NCBI GenBank assembly: GCA_963812885.1
Contig: CAWEWZ010000004.1
Span: 124,001 to 188,000 of the forward strand
From: Bog-756 sp963812885
GTDB lineage: Bacteria > Actinomycetota > Acidimicrobiia > Acidimicrobiales > RAAP-2
Length of the DNA: 64,000 bases
Direction of reading: 5' to 3'
The notes under the pieces were generated by a model. That model saw only the letters and a program-made list of their open reading frames with translations. It was not told where the DNA came from and did not search any database. This document shows positions 18,421 to 28,334 of this stretch, piece by piece; the stretch's first letter is position 1, and the number at the start of each line of letters is the position of its first letter. A program made the translations under genes and the position numbers.

Positions 18421-19358
18421 CTCCATCGGCCCGGCGGCCGGTTCCCTGATCGGGACGCTCCTCGACCGCTGCCGGTTCCCCGACCCCGGCTCGACGCTGG
18501 TGTGCGGGGTCTCCGGAGGCGCCGACTCGCTCTCCCTGCTGGTCCTGGCCGTGGCCGCCGGCTGCCGGGTGACCGCCGTCCATGTCGACCACGGCCTGCG
18601 GCCCGGATCGGCCGCCGAGGCCGAGGCGGTGGCCGACGCCGCCCGGCGGTTCGGGGCCTCGTTCCGGTCGGAACAGGTGGTGGTGGGCGAGGGCCCCAAC
18701 CTCGAGGCCCGGGCCCGGGCCGCCCGGAAGTCGGTCCTCGGCCCTCGATGCCGCCACCGGCCACACCGCCGACGACCAGGCCGAGACGGTACTGGCCAAC
18801 CTGCTGCGGGGCGCCGGCGTGCACGGTCTGGCGGCCATGCGGGCCGGTCCCGGGCACCCGTTGCTGGCGCTGCGGCGATCGGAGACGGTGGCCCTGTGCG
18901 AGCTGGTCGGCCTGGCCCCGCTCGAGGACCCGTCCAACGACGATCCCCGGTTCGTCAGGAACCGCATCCGCCACGAGCTGCTGCCCCTCTGCTCGGCCAT
19001 CGCCGGGCGCGACATCGTGCCCGTCCTGGCCCGGCAGGCCGCCCTGCTCGACGGGGACGCCGACATCCTCGACGCGGTGGCATCGCTGATCGAACCCGAG
19101 GACGCCGCCGCGCTGGCCGCGGCGCCGGTGGCCGTGGGACGCCGGGCCGTGCGCGGGTGGCTCACCGGCGAAGGTCCGTACCCGCCGCCGCTCGACGCGG
19201 TCGACCGCGTCATCGCGGTGGCCAGGAAGGAGCGACGGGCGACGGAGGTCCCCGGCGGTCGGGCGGTGCGACGACGCAACGGCCGCCTCTCGCTCGCCCA
19301 CCCGACCACCGGCGCCGCGGTCGACGGGTACGGGGCTCCGATACAGTCGGGCCGGTGA
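18389..19358 (+). CDS. tilS: tRNA(Ile)-lysidine synthase, one frameshift
   Basis: TilS makes lysidine at C34 of tRNA-Ile(CAU). The PP-loop 'VCGVSGGADSLSLL' (SGGxDS) and 'VHVDHGLRPGSAAEAEAVAD' are in the first frame; 'GHTADDQAETVLANLLRGAG' and 'NDDPRFVRNRIRHELLPLC' are in a frame shifted near 18740. With one base restored it is about 323 residues, short of the larger two-domain forms and normal for actinobacteria. As the gene is essential, the shift is probably an error in the sequence. Its TGA overlaps the GTG of hpt. Confidence 0.85.
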
Positions 19359-19948
19359 TCGCTCAGGGAGACGAGGCGGCCGTGGCCTCCGGTCGGCTCC
19401 AGTCCGACCTCGAGGACGCTCCCGACGTCGGCCGGGTGATCGTCTCGGAGCACGACCTCCAGAACCGGATCGTGGAACTGGGGGAGCGGATCACCGCCGA
19501 CTACACCGGACGTCCCCCGCTCCTGGTCGGCGTGCTCAAGGGCGCGTTCATGTTCATGAGCGACCTGTCCCGGGCCATCGACCTCCCCGTCGAGGTCGAC
19601 TTCATGGCCGTGTCCTCGTACGGCAGTGCCACCCGCACTTCGGGAGTGGTCCGCATCGTCAAGGATCTCGACGTCGACCTGCTCGACCGCCATGTCCTGG
19701 TCGTCGAGGACATCGTCGACAGCGGGTTGACGCTCAACTACCTGCAGCGCTACCTGCTGGCCCGGCGACCGGCCAGTCTGGAGGTGTGCGCGCTGCTGGT
19801 GAAGGACGGTCAGCAGCGCACCGAGATCGACCTCCGCTACGTCGGGTTTCACATTCCGGCCGAGTTCGTGGTGGGATATGGCCTTGATGTCGACGAGCGG
19901 CTGCGCAACCTCCGGGCCATCCACGCCCACACCGACGTATCGCCGTAG
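19355..19948 (+). CDS. hpt: Hypoxanthine phosphoribosyltransferase
   Basis: The 197-residue protein has the PRPP-binding motif 'HVLVVEDIVDSGLTL' and 'LVGVLKGAFMFMSDLSRAI', typical of Hpt. It joins hypoxanthine or guanine to PRPP for purine salvage. GTG 19355 overlaps the tilS stop (GTGA). In many actinobacteria ftsH follows; here folE follows directly. Confidence 0.93.
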   Translation: MIAQGDEAAVASGRLQSDLEDAPDVGRVIVSEHDLQNRIVELGERITADYTGRPPLLVGVLKGAFMFMSDLSRAIDLPVEVDFMAVSSYGSATRTSGVVRIVKDLDVDLLDRHVLVVEDIVDSGLTLNYLQRYLLARRPASLEVCALLVKDGQQRTEIDLRYVGFHIPAEFVVGYGLDVDERLRNLRAIHAHTDVSP

Positions 19949-19963
19949 GGCCGTGCGTCCCGA

Positions 19964-20533
19964 GTGACCGTCGACACCGCCCGCATCGAGCGGGCCGTCA
20001 CCGAGCTGTTGTTCGCCCTGGGTGAAGACCCGACCCGCGACGGCCTGGTCAAGACGCCGGCTCGGGTGGCCAACATGTACGAGGAGCTGTTCGCCGGTTT
20101 CGGCGAGAACCCCGGCGACCACCTCGAGGTGACCTTCGCCGCCGATCACGACGAGATGGTCATGGTCCGCGACATCCCCTTCGCCTCCCTCTGCGAGCAC
20201 CATCTGGTGCCGTTCATCGGGAAGGCCCACGTGGCCTACATCCCGGGCGACGACGGCCGGATCACCGGGCTGTCCAAGCTGGCCCGGCTGGTCGACGGCT
20301 TCGCCAAGCGCCTGCAGGTCCAGGAGCGGATGACCACCGAGATCGCCGATGCCATCGAAAAGGCCCTGGCCCCGAGGGGGGTGCTGGTCGTGGTCGACGC
20401 CGAGCACCTGTGCATGTCCATGCGGGGCGTCAAGAAATCGGGGACATCGACCGTGACCTCCGCTGTCCGGGGCCTCTTCCGCAACGATGCGGCCACCCGG
20501 ATGGAGGCCATGCAGTTCGTCCGCGGCCGCTGA
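19964..20533 (+). CDS. folE: GTP cyclohydrolase I
   Basis: FolE converts GTP to dihydroneopterin triphosphate, the first step of folate synthesis. In the 189-residue protein, zinc ligands lie in 'CEHHLVPFIGKAHVAYIP' and 'CMSMRGVKKSGT'. 'LFALGEDPTRDGLVKTPARV' is the usual N-terminal motif. The GTG start is 15 bases after the hpt stop. First of a folE-folP-folB-folK run. Confidence 0.95.
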   Translation: MTVDTARIERAVTELLFALGEDPTRDGLVKTPARVANMYEELFAGFGENPGDHLEVTFAADHDEMVMVRDIPFASLCEHHLVPFIGKAHVAYIPGDDGRITGLSKLARLVDGFAKRLQVQERMTTEIADAIEKALAPRGVLVVVDAEHLCMSMRGVKKSGTSTVTSAVRGLFRNDAATRMEAMQFVRGR

Positions 20534-20588
20534 ACCGGCCGGAAACGCCGGGCGCGGCCCCCGGCAGGCTGGTTTACTCTGTGTCGTC

Positions 20589-21487
20589 ATGCCCAGCTCG
20601 ACCCGGGAGGACCGTCCCTTGGTAATGGGGATCCTCAACGTCACCCCCGACTCGTTCTCAGATGGCGGGAGATGGTTCGAACGTGAGCGGGCGATCATGA
20701 GAGCACATGAGATGGTGGACGAGGGGGCCGACATCGTCGATGTCGGTGGTGAATCGACCCGGCCGGGAGCCGAACCCGTCTCCACCGCCGAGGAGCTCCG
20801 GCGGGTGATCCCGGTGATCGAGGCGCTCGCCGGCCAGGTCAGGGTGTCGATCGATACCACCAAGGACGCGGTGGCCGACGCTGCCGTGCAGGCCGGGGCG
20901 TCGATGATCAACGATGTGTCCGCCTCCCTCTGGCCGGTGGCGGCGCGGCATCGGGTCGGGTGGGTGGCCATGCACCGGCAGGGAAGCCCGGCCACCATGC
21001 AGGCTCGCCCCCACTACGACGACGTGGTCGAGGAGGTCTCCGGCATGCTGGTCGAGCGGGCCGCCCGGGCCCGGGCCGACGGGGTGGCCGAGGTGTGGAT
21101 CGATCCCGGGATCGGCTTCGGCAAGACCATCGATCACAACCTGGCCCTGCTGGCCTCGTTGGGCGATCTGGTGGCCACCGGCTATCCGGTCATGGTCGGG
21201 ACGAGCCGCAAGAGTTTCCTGGCCTCGTTGGCGTCGTCGGGCGGCTCGTCCGTCCCGGTCGGCGAGCGGCTTCCGGGGTCGTTGGCCACCGCCACCTGGG
21301 CCATGGCCCAGGGAGCCCGGATGGTCCGGGTCCACGACGTCGCCGCCACCGTCCAGGCCGCCGTGCTGGTGGGACGGGTGGGGTTCGGGGCCGGCGATCG
21401 GGGCCCGGGACGGCCGCAGCACAGGAAGGCGGGTCGGGTGGCTCCCGTCCCGCGACGAACGCGGGAGATCCGGAGGTCGGAGCGTGA
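20589..21487 (+). CDS. folP: Dihydropteroate synthase, probable C-terminal frameshift
   Basis: FolP joins para-aminobenzoate to the pterin pyrophosphate. All motifs are present: 'MGILNVTPDSFSDGG', 'VDVGGESTRPGA', 'MINDVSA', 'MHRQGSPATMQ', 'DPGIGFGKT', 'GTSRKSFL' and 'VRVHDVAAT'. As written the frame stays open to 21737, which would overlap the next gene by 250 bases. A shift after about 21370 would end it at TGA 21485-21487, overlapping the next GTG (GTGA) like its neighbours, so I place the end there. Confidence 0.85.
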
Positions 21488-22029
21488 AAGGAAAGTGGGC
21501 GGCGGGGATCCCGCCTCGCAACTTCACCTGGGTGATCAAGGACCGCATGGCCATGAGCGAGCGGCCCGGCGGCTTCGCCCCCAACCACCGCAAGGTGCGA
21601 CGCCAGGAGGAGATCATCTGGCTGCAGGTCCAGGGGTTCACCCGGGTGATCTCGCTGCTGCCGTCGTCCCACAACCTGCAGGCCTACGAGGAGCGGTCGA
21701 TGGCCAGCGTGCACTTCCCCCTGCCGTCCTCGGGTGATGCCCGCGGGGTGCTCGGTGACGTCTACCGCGAGCTGCACGGCTACCTGACCGGCGGGGAGCG
21801 GATCCTCCTCCACCAGGAAGAGCTGGGCGACCGGGTGGCCGGCGTGGTGGCCGGTTACCTCCTGTGGTCGGACCGGCTGCCGAGCGGGCCGCAGGCCATC
21901 ACCGTGCTCGAGCACATGACCGGCCATCCGATGGGTCCGAGCGGACGGGAGCTGGTGGCGTTCGCCAGCGAGCTCTCGCCGGCCGGTGTCCAGCCGGGAG
22001 CGATCGACGATCCATCCGGCGGCGGGTGA
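21484..22029 (+). CDS. PTP/dual-specificity phosphatase-like protein lacking the catalytic Cys
   Basis: The 181-residue protein sits between folP and folB. Its C-terminal half resembles the protein phosphatase P-loop region: 'RILLHQEELGDRVAGVVAGY' aligns with HCx5R followed by the helix, but Gln replaces the nucleophilic Cys (H-Q-x5-R). 'GFTRVISLLPSSHNLQAYEE' and 'VHFPLPSSGDARGVL' match upstream strands of the fold. Phosphatase chemistry would not be possible without the Cys, so a binding or regulatory role is inferred. GTG 21484 overlaps the likely folP stop. The family assignment is my reading of the fold motifs. Confidence 0.6.
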   Translation: MKGKWAAGIPPRNFTWVIKDRMAMSERPGGFAPNHRKVRRQEEIIWLQVQGFTRVISLLPSSHNLQAYEERSMASVHFPLPSSGDARGVLGDVYRELHGYLTGGERILLHQEELGDRVAGVVAGYLLWSDRLPSGPQAITVLEHMTGHPMGPSGRELVAFASELSPAGVQPGAIDDPSGGG

Positions 22030-22048
22030 CGTCCGGCCGGGGAGCTCG

Positions 22049-22441
22049 GTGACCGCCGTCGACGGGGACGGAGACGGTGGCGACCGGATTCAATTGCGAG
22101 GGCTCCGGGCCATCGGCACCCACGGGGTGCTGCCCGAAGAGAAGAGCCGGGCCCAGCCCTTCGAGATCGACCTCGACCTGACCGTGGACCTGGCCCCGGC
22201 CGGCCGGTCCGATGTGCTGGCCGACACCGTCGACTACGCCGGTGTGGCCGAGACGGCCGCCGGGATCGTCTCGGGCCCGTCCTCCTTCCAACTCCTCGAG
22301 GCCCTGGCCGGCGCGGTGGCCGACGCCACCTTGGCGTCGGACCCCCGGATCACCGCCGTGACCGTGCATCTCCGAAAGCTCCAGCCTCCGCTGGCCATGG
22401 ACATCGCCACGGTGGGTGTCCGGATCACCCGCCGGCCGTGA
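22049..22441 (+). CDS. folB: Dihydroneopterin aldolase
   Basis: FolB cleaves 7,8-dihydroneopterin to 6-hydroxymethyl-dihydropterin. The 130-residue protein from GTG 22049 has 'LRGLRAIGTHGVLPEEKSRA', 'DTVDYAGVAETA' with the substrate Tyr, and 'HLRKLQPPL' with the catalytic Lys. The stop overlaps folK (GTGA). Confidence 0.92.
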   Translation: MTAVDGDGDGGDRIQLRGLRAIGTHGVLPEEKSRAQPFEIDLDLTVDLAPAGRSDVLADTVDYAGVAETAAGIVSGPSSFQLLEALAGAVADATLASDPRITAVTVHLRKLQPPLAMDIATVGVRITRRP

Positions 22442-22935
22442 CCGCCACCGGCCCCCCGCTGTCCGAGCGGGCGTTTCTGTCCCTCGGATCGAACCTCGGC
22501 GACCGGTGGACCCACCTCCGACGGGCCGTCGACCAGCTGCGGGCCGGGAACCGGGCGCCGGTGACGGCCGTGTCCAATGTGTACGAGAGCTCCCCGGTCG
22601 GCGGCCCCGACGGGCAGGGACCGTTCCTCAACGTGGTGGTGGAGCTGGCGCTGGCCCCCGGTGCCGATCCCTACGGCCTCCTCGAGGAATGCCGCCGGCT
22701 GGAAGCGGCCGCCGGGCGGGTGCGGGCGGCCCGCTGGGGCCCGAGGACCCTCGACGCCGATGTGGTCTGGATCGACGGCGTGGTGCTCGACGACCCCGAG
22801 CTGACCGTGCCCCACCCGCGCTGGCGGGACCGCAGGTTCGTCCTGGCCCCTCTCCGGGAGCTGGCCCCGGACCTGGTCGACGATTCGGCCCTGGCCGACG
22901 CTGGTGGCGAGGTCGCCGTCGTGGGTACACTGTGA
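22438..22935 (+). CDS. folK: 6-hydroxymethyl-7,8-dihydropterin pyrophosphokinase
   Basis: FolK adds pyrophosphate to the pterin made by FolB. The 165-residue protein has 'FLSLGSNLGDRWTHLRRAV', 'SSPVGGPDGQGPFLNVVVEL' and the signature 'RWGPRTLDADVVWIDG'. GTG 22438 overlaps folB. Its product goes to FolP, encoded two genes upstream. Confidence 0.94.
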   Translation: MTATGPPLSERAFLSLGSNLGDRWTHLRRAVDQLRAGNRAPVTAVSNVYESSPVGGPDGQGPFLNVVVELALAPGADPYGLLEECRRLEAAAGRVRAARWGPRTLDADVVWIDGVVLDDPELTVPHPRWRDRRFVLAPLRELAPDLVDDSALADAGGEVAVVGTL

Positions 22936-23002
22936 GCCGTAGCACCCAGATTCTCTGATGCGAACGGCACCCATCCGGGGCCGGAACGTCGAAAGGGGAC
23001 TC

Positions 23003-23797
23003 GTGACCACGTTCCGCGTTATCGGGCCCGGCCGGGCCGGCCGCTCACTTCTCGCGGCCCTGGTGGCCACGGGCCAGTTCGAGCCGAAGGGGGTGCTCGG
23101 CCGCGGCGACCCGGTTGAGGACGCCGCCGCCGGCGTCGACCTGCTGGTGATCGCCACCCCCGACGACCAGGTCCGCGGCGTCGCCGCCTCGGTCGTACCG
23201 GTTGATTCCACAGTGGTCATCCACCTCTCGGGTTCGCTGGGCCTCGACGTGCTGGAGACCCATCCCCGCCGGGGTTCGGTCCATCCGCTGGTTCCCCTGC
23301 CCACCGAGGCGACCGGGCGCGATCGCCTGCGGTCGGGGATCACCTTCGCCGTGGCCGGCGACCCGATGACCGCGGCCGTGGTCGCCTCGCTGGGCGGGAG
23401 GGCGGAGACGGTGGACGACCCCGATCGCGCCGCCTACCACGCGGCGGCCTCCATCGCCGCCAACCACATGGTGGCCCTCATCGGACAGGTGGAGCGGGTG
23501 GCCGCTTCGGCCGGGCTTCCTCTCGACGCCTTCTCGGACCTGATGCGGGCCGCCCTGGACGACGCCCTCGTCCTGGGGCCCCGTCGGGCCCTGACCGGCC
23601 CGGCGGCCCGTGGGGACTGGGACACCGTGAACCGGCACCGCAACGCGCTGTCGGCGCTGGCCGGGCCGCGTACCGAGCTCGCCGCCTACGACGCCATGGT
23701 CGGCCTGGCCCGGAGGCTCACCCTCGAAACCGAGCCGGCCCGGGACGAGGCGCCGAGCCGCTCGCCGGCCGCCGTCGGCGGAGGGTGGGTGGCATGA
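23003..23797 (+). CDS. Rossmann-like DUF2520 protein
   Basis: The 264-residue protein begins with a Rossmann fold ('FRVIGPGRAGRSLLAALVAT', 'LLVIATPDDQVRGVA') like ketopantoate reductase, and ends with a helical DUF2520 domain ('AAYHAAASIAANHMVALIGQ'). Family members sit beside panC across actinobacteria, so a pantothenate link is often assumed but not shown. GTG 23003 is preceded by GAAAGGGGAC. The stop overlaps the panC ATG (ATGA). Confidence 0.85.
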   Translation: MTTFRVIGPGRAGRSLLAALVATGQFEPKGVLGRGDPVEDAAAGVDLLVIATPDDQVRGVAASVVPVDSTVVIHLSGSLGLDVLETHPRRGSVHPLVPLPTEATGRDRLRSGITFAVAGDPMTAAVVASLGGRAETVDDPDRAAYHAAASIAANHMVALIGQVERVAASAGLPLDAFSDLMRAALDDALVLGPRRALTGPAARGDWDTVNRHRNALSALAGPRTELAAYDAMVGLARRLTLETEPARDEAPSRSPAAVGGGWVA

Positions 23798-24787
23798 GCA
23801 CCGTCACCGAGGTGCCGCCGGCAGGTGTCGACGGCACCGGGGTGCGTGGCTCCGGCCCGGGTCGCCGTGATCGAGACCGTCGACCGGTACTCGGCGGCCC
23901 TGGACGCGGTTCGTGCGCTCCGGCCGAACGGTGGGTGTGGTCCCCACCATGGGCGCCCTGCACGAGGGCCACCGCTCCCTCATCGAGCGGGCCGCCCGGG
24001 AGTGCGACGTGGTCGCCGTGTCCATCTTCGTCAACCCGACCCAGTTCGGTGATCCGGCCGACCTGGCCCTCTACCCACGCACCCTCGACTCGGACCTCCG
24101 AGGTGGTGGAGGAGGCCGGTGGTGACCTCGTCTTCGCCCCTTCGGTGGGCGAGATGTACCCCGACGGGCCGGCGGGAGCGGCGCACGGACCTCCCACCAG
24201 CACGGTTCCGGCACCGGAGTTGGCCGCCCGCTGGGAAGGGGCCTCCCGGCCCGGGCATTTCGACGGGGTGGCCACCGTCGTCGTCAAGCTGTTGTCCGCC
24301 GCCGGCCGGTGCCGGGCCTACTTCGGCGAGAAGGACTTCCAGCAACTGGCCCTGGTCCGCCGTGTGGTGAGCGATCGCGGCCTGCCCACCGAGGTCATCG
24401 GCTGTGAGACGGTCCGCCAGCCCGACGGCCTGGCCCTCTCGAGCCGGAACGCCCGCCTGTCACCCGAGCAGCGCCGGGCGGCCCTGGTCCTGTCCCGGGC
24501 CCTGCAGGCCGGTGCCTCGATGATGGAGCGGGGTGAGAACGATCCGTCGGCTGATCGAGGCCGAGATGCACCGGGTGGTGGCCGGGGAGCCGTCGGTCGT
24601 CCTCGACTACGCCGCCGTCGTCCATGCCGACGATCTCGAGCCGGCATCCACCTGTGCCACCTCCCGCCCACTCCGGTTGCTCATCGCCGGCGAGGTCGGC
24701 CCGGTGCGGCTCATCGACAATCTCGACCCCGGCGGCGACTTCCCTGGCGGCGACCCCGTCGCCGCCCGTCGTCACCCGGGCGCCTGA
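23794..24787 (+). CDS. panC: Pantothenate synthetase, about four frameshifts
   Basis: PanC joins pantoate and beta-alanine using ATP. 'GVVPTMGALHEGHRSLIERA', 'SIFVNPTQFG', 'GHFDGVATVVVKLL', 'YFGEKDFQQLALVRR' and 'ALSSRNARLSPEQR' are all present but spread over three frames, with shifts near 23860, 23915, 24100 and 24535. All signature residues remain, so an error-laden reading is more likely than a dead gene. ATG 23794 overlaps the DUF2520 stop. Confidence 0.82.
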
Positions 24788-24818
24788 GCCGGTGCCGGTA
24801 CCGGTGCCAGTTCCGGGG

Positions 24819-26526
24819 ATGCCGGATACCGGCCCGCTCGACGTGCTCGTCCTCGGCAGCGGCGTTGCCGGCCTGTCGGCGGCGGTCCGACTGGCGGCAC
24901 CCACCCCGGCCCCGGACGGCGACAGCGGACCGGGTCCGGCCGGCCTCAGGGTCGGCGTGCTCACGAAGGCGGAGCTCTCCCAGTCGGCGACCCGGTGGGC
25001 CCAGGGCGGCGTGGCTGCCGTGCTCGGCGGTGACGAGGACTCGACCGATCTCCACCTGGCCGACACGCTGGCCGCCGGGGCCGGACTGTGCGACACGGAC
25101 GCGGTCCGGGTCCTGGTCGATGAAGGCCCGTCCCGGGTCCACGAGCTGATCGCCATGGGAGCCGTCTTCGACCGGCAGCCCGGGGGGGCCCTGGCCCTGG
25201 CCCGGGAGGGCGGGCATTCCACGGCCCGGGTCGTGCACGCCGGCGGTGCCGCCACCGGGGCCGAGGTGGAGCGGGCCCTGGTCGACGCCACCCGGGCCAC
25301 CGCCGCCGCCGTGCTCGAGGAGTGGTTCGCCCTCGATCTGGTCGTCGAGCACGGCCGGTGCCGGGGCGTGCGGGCCCTCAACGCCCACGGTCAGATCGTC
25401 GAGGTCAGGGCCACCCACACGGTGCTGGCCACCGGCGGTGCCGGCCAGCTCTTCGCCGTGACCACCAACCCGGCCGAGGCCACCGCCGACGGTCTGGCCA
25501 TGGCCCTGCGGGCCGGGGTGCCGGTGGCCGACGTCGAGTTCATGCAGTTCCACCCGACCGCCCTGCACCATCCGGCGATGCCCCGCCCGCTGCTCTCCGA
25601 AGCGCTGCGGGGGCACGGCGCCCTTCTGCGCGACGCCCGGGGTGACCGGTTCGTCGACGAGCTGGCGCCACGCGACGTGGTCAGCCGGGCCATGGCCGAC
25701 CGGATGCGGGAGCAGGGGGTCGAGAGCCTGTGGCTGGACGCCACCGGACTGGCCGCTTTCGGTTCCCGGTTCCCCACCATCGCCGCCTCGCTCAGGGCCA
25801 TCGGGCTCGATCCCTCGCACGACTGGCTGCCCATCGCCCCAGCCGCCCATTACCTGTCCGGTGGGGTGCTCACCGATCTGTCCGGGGCCACGGCCCTACC
25901 GGGCCTGTGGGCGGCGGGCGAGGTGGCCTGCACCGGGGTACACGGAGCCAACCGGCTGGCGTCCAATTCGCTCCTGGAGGGGATGGTGTTCGGCGCCCGC
26001 CTGGCCGAGGCGATTGCCGCCGGAACGGACGGTCCTTCGCCCACCGGGGCGATGGGAGCGTTCGTCGGCGGCGCCGTGGGAGCGGGTGGAATCCGCCGAT
26101 GGTGGGTCCGGATCGGCGCAGGCCGACGAGGTGGAGCCGACCGCCGACGGGCCGTGGCTCGACGCGGTGAAGACGAGGGAGGAGCTGCAGCGGATCATGA
26201 TCGCCGGGGCCGGGGTGGTCCGCAGCGCCGAGTCGCTCGAGACCGCCGGCCACGGAATCCGGGCCATCGCCCGGCAGGTGGGTGGCGTCCCGGCCGACCG
26301 GGCTCACGGCGAGCTGGCCAATCTGGTCACCGCCTCGACGAGCCTGCTGGCCTCGGCCACGGTGCGGAGCGAGACCCGCGGCGCCCATGCCCGCAGTGAT
26401 TTCCCCGAGACCGCCGAGGCGTGGCGACGGCGCATCGTCCATACCGCCGACGGGGTCGTCCTCCTCGAGATGCCGGCACCGGATCCTGAGCGCGGCGACC
26501 GGTCCGAGCCGGTTTCCGACCGGTGA
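24819..26526 (+). CDS. nadB: L-aspartate oxidase, one frameshift
   Basis: NadB oxidises L-aspartate to iminoaspartate for NAD synthesis. The FAD motif 'VLVLGSGVAGLSAAVRLA', 'SATRWAQGGVAAVLG', 'REGGHSTARVVHAGG', 'FMQFHPTALHH', 'GDRFVDELAPRDVVSRAM' and 'VHGANRLASNSLLEGMVFG' are in one frame. The helical tail ('GIRAIARQVGG', 'EAWRRRIVHTA') follows after a shift near 26090. ATG 24819 is chosen; GTG 24792 would add a Val-Pro repeat. The stop overlaps nadC. nadA is not in this run. Confidence 0.88.
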
Positions 26527-27446
26527 CCACGGCCGTCGGGAAGCACGCCGTGGACGCGGCGGTCGACCTCGGCCACCCGGTCGACCCTCCCCGGCACGCC
26601 GTGGTCGAGGCCGTGAGCCGGGCCATCGCCGAGGACGTGCTGCCCTTGGGTGACCTCACCGCCGCGCTCGTCCCGGCGTCGCTGACGGCGGCGGTCGCCA
26701 TCGTGAGCCGGGAGCCGGGGGTCGTCGCCGGGCGCGCCTGCTCGGTCGAGACGTTCGCCCAGATCGATCCCGGCCTCGTCGTGGCCTGGCGGATGGACGA
26801 CGGCACCGAGGTGGTGCCGGGGAGTGTGGTGGCGGAGGTCAGTGGGCCCCTGCGGTCGATCCTGACCGCGGAGCGCACCGCCTTGAACTTCCTCTGCCAC
26901 CTGTCGGGGGTGGCCTCACTGACCCGCAGATTCGTGACCGCCGTCGCTCGGGCCAACCCGTCGACCCGGGTGCTGGACACCCGCAAGACCACCCCGGGAC
27001 TCCGGGCGTTGGAGAAGGCCGCGGTGCGGGCCGGAGGAGGGCACAATCACCGGGGCAGCCTCTCCGACGCCGTCCTGGTGAAGGACAACCACCTGGGTGG
27101 CGTCACCATCGCCGAGGCGGTGGCCAGGGCCCACCGGTTGTGGCCGGGCCGGATGGTCGAGGTCGAGTGCGACCGGGTCGACCAGGTCGACGAAGCGGTC
27201 CGTGCCGGGGCCACCGTTGTCATGCTCGACAACATGACGCCCGAACAGGTGGCCGAATGCGTGGCCCGCGTGCGGGCGGCGGGCACGGGGGTGTTGGTGG
27301 AGGTGTCGGGTGGCGTGACCCTGGAGACGGCCCCGCGGCTGGCCGCCGCCGGTGCCGATCTCATCTCGGTGGGGGCCCTCACCCACTCCGCACCCGTGCT
27401 CGACCTGGGATTCGATCTTCCGCCGGGTACCGGCGGAGAAGGCTGA
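26523..27446 (+). CDS. nadC: Nicotinate-nucleotide diphosphorylase (carboxylating)
   Basis: NadC converts quinolinate and PRPP to nicotinate mononucleotide. The 307-residue protein has 'RTALNFLCHLSGVAS', 'LDTRKTTPGLRALEKAAVRA', 'GGGHNHRGSLSDAVLVKDNH' and 'VEVSGGV'. GTG 26523 overlaps the nadB stop (GTGA). Confidence 0.95.
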   Translation: MTTAVGKHAVDAAVDLGHPVDPPRHAVVEAVSRAIAEDVLPLGDLTAALVPASLTAAVAIVSREPGVVAGRACSVETFAQIDPGLVVAWRMDDGTEVVPGSVVAEVSGPLRSILTAERTALNFLCHLSGVASLTRRFVTAVARANPSTRVLDTRKTTPGLRALEKAAVRAGGGHNHRGSLSDAVLVKDNHLGGVTIAEAVARAHRLWPGRMVEVECDRVDQVDEAVRAGATVVMLDNMTPEQVAECVARVRAAGTGVLVEVSGGVTLETAPRLAAAGADLISVGALTHSAPVLDLGFDLPPGTGGEG

Positions 27447-27457
27447 AAGGCTGACCA

Positions 27458-28291
27458 TTGCTTCTTGCCATTGATGTCGGAAACACCGAGACCGTGGTCG
27501 GGCTGTTTGCCGACGACCTCACCGTCCCCCTCGCCGTCACCGGGCCCCGCGACGGCAACGAACCGACCGGCCTCGCCCACCACTGGCGGCTGTCCACCGT
27601 GGCCGAGCGCACATCCGACGAGCATGCGCTGCTCCTGACCCAATTGCTCGACCTCGACGGTCTTGACATCGAGGACGCGGTCACCGGCATCGCGGTGACG
27701 TCGTCGGTCCCGCTGGTCACGGCCAACCTCCGGCAGATGGTGGCGCGCTGGTTCGTCGTTCCCTCGGTGGTGCTCGAGCCCGGCGTCAAGAGCGGGATGC
27801 CGATTCTCTACGACAACCCGAAAGAGGTCGGTGCCGACCGAATCGCCAACGCGGTGGGTGCCCACGATCTGTTCGGCGGCCCGTGCGTCGTGGTCGACCT
27901 GGGCACGGCGACGACCTTCGATGCCATCTCCGCCGCCGGTGAGTACCTCGGTGGGGCCATCACTCCCGGCGTGGCCATCAGCCTCGACGCCCTGTTCGCC
28001 AACGCCGCCGCGCTCGGTCGGGTCGAGCTCGTGGAGCCGAGAAGCGTGATCGGCAAATCGACGGTGGAGTCGATCCAGTCGGGCGCCCTCTACGGGTTCG
28101 CCGGTCAGGTCGACGGCCTCTGCCGACGGTTCGCCGCCGAACTGGGCGAGTGCACGGTGGTGGCCACCGGCGGTCTGGCCGAGCTCATCTCCCCGTACTC
28201 CGAGGAGATCGAGTACGTGGAGCCCTGGCTCACGCTCCACGGCCTCCGGCTCATCTTCGAGCGCAACATGCCCTTGCTGGCCGCGCGGTAG
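27458..28291 (+). CDS. coaX: Type III pantothenate kinase
   Basis: CoaX phosphorylates pantothenate at the start of CoA synthesis, so it uses the product of panC upstream. The 277-residue ASKHA-fold protein starts with TTG: 'MLLAIDVGNTETVVGLFADD', then 'GADRIANAVGAHDLFGG', 'VVDLGTATTFDAISAAGEYL' and 'GGAITPGVAISLDALF'. GAAAGG lies about 12 bases before the TTG. It ends the cofactor run; the next gene is convergent. Confidence 0.93.
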   Translation: MLLAIDVGNTETVVGLFADDLTVPLAVTGPRDGNEPTGLAHHWRLSTVAERTSDEHALLLTQLLDLDGLDIEDAVTGIAVTSSVPLVTANLRQMVARWFVVPSVVLEPGVKSGMPILYDNPKEVGADRIANAVGAHDLFGGPCVVVDLGTATTFDAISAAGEYLGGAITPGVAISLDALFANAAALGRVELVEPRSVIGKSTVESIQSGALYGFAGQVDGLCRRFAAELGECTVVATGGLAELISPYSEEIEYVEPWLTLHGLRLIFERNMPLLAAR

Positions 28292-28334
28292 CGTTTCGCT
28301 TGCCTGCCGTCCCGGCCGGGGCTGCGGGCTGGCC

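Noticed and set aside
18275..20998. Very long minus-strand open frame (about 900 codons) across tilS to folP
   Set aside because: It is antisense to genes with clear family motifs, has no recognisable domains and is Gly/Arg/Pro/His-rich, as expected from high-GC shadow frames.
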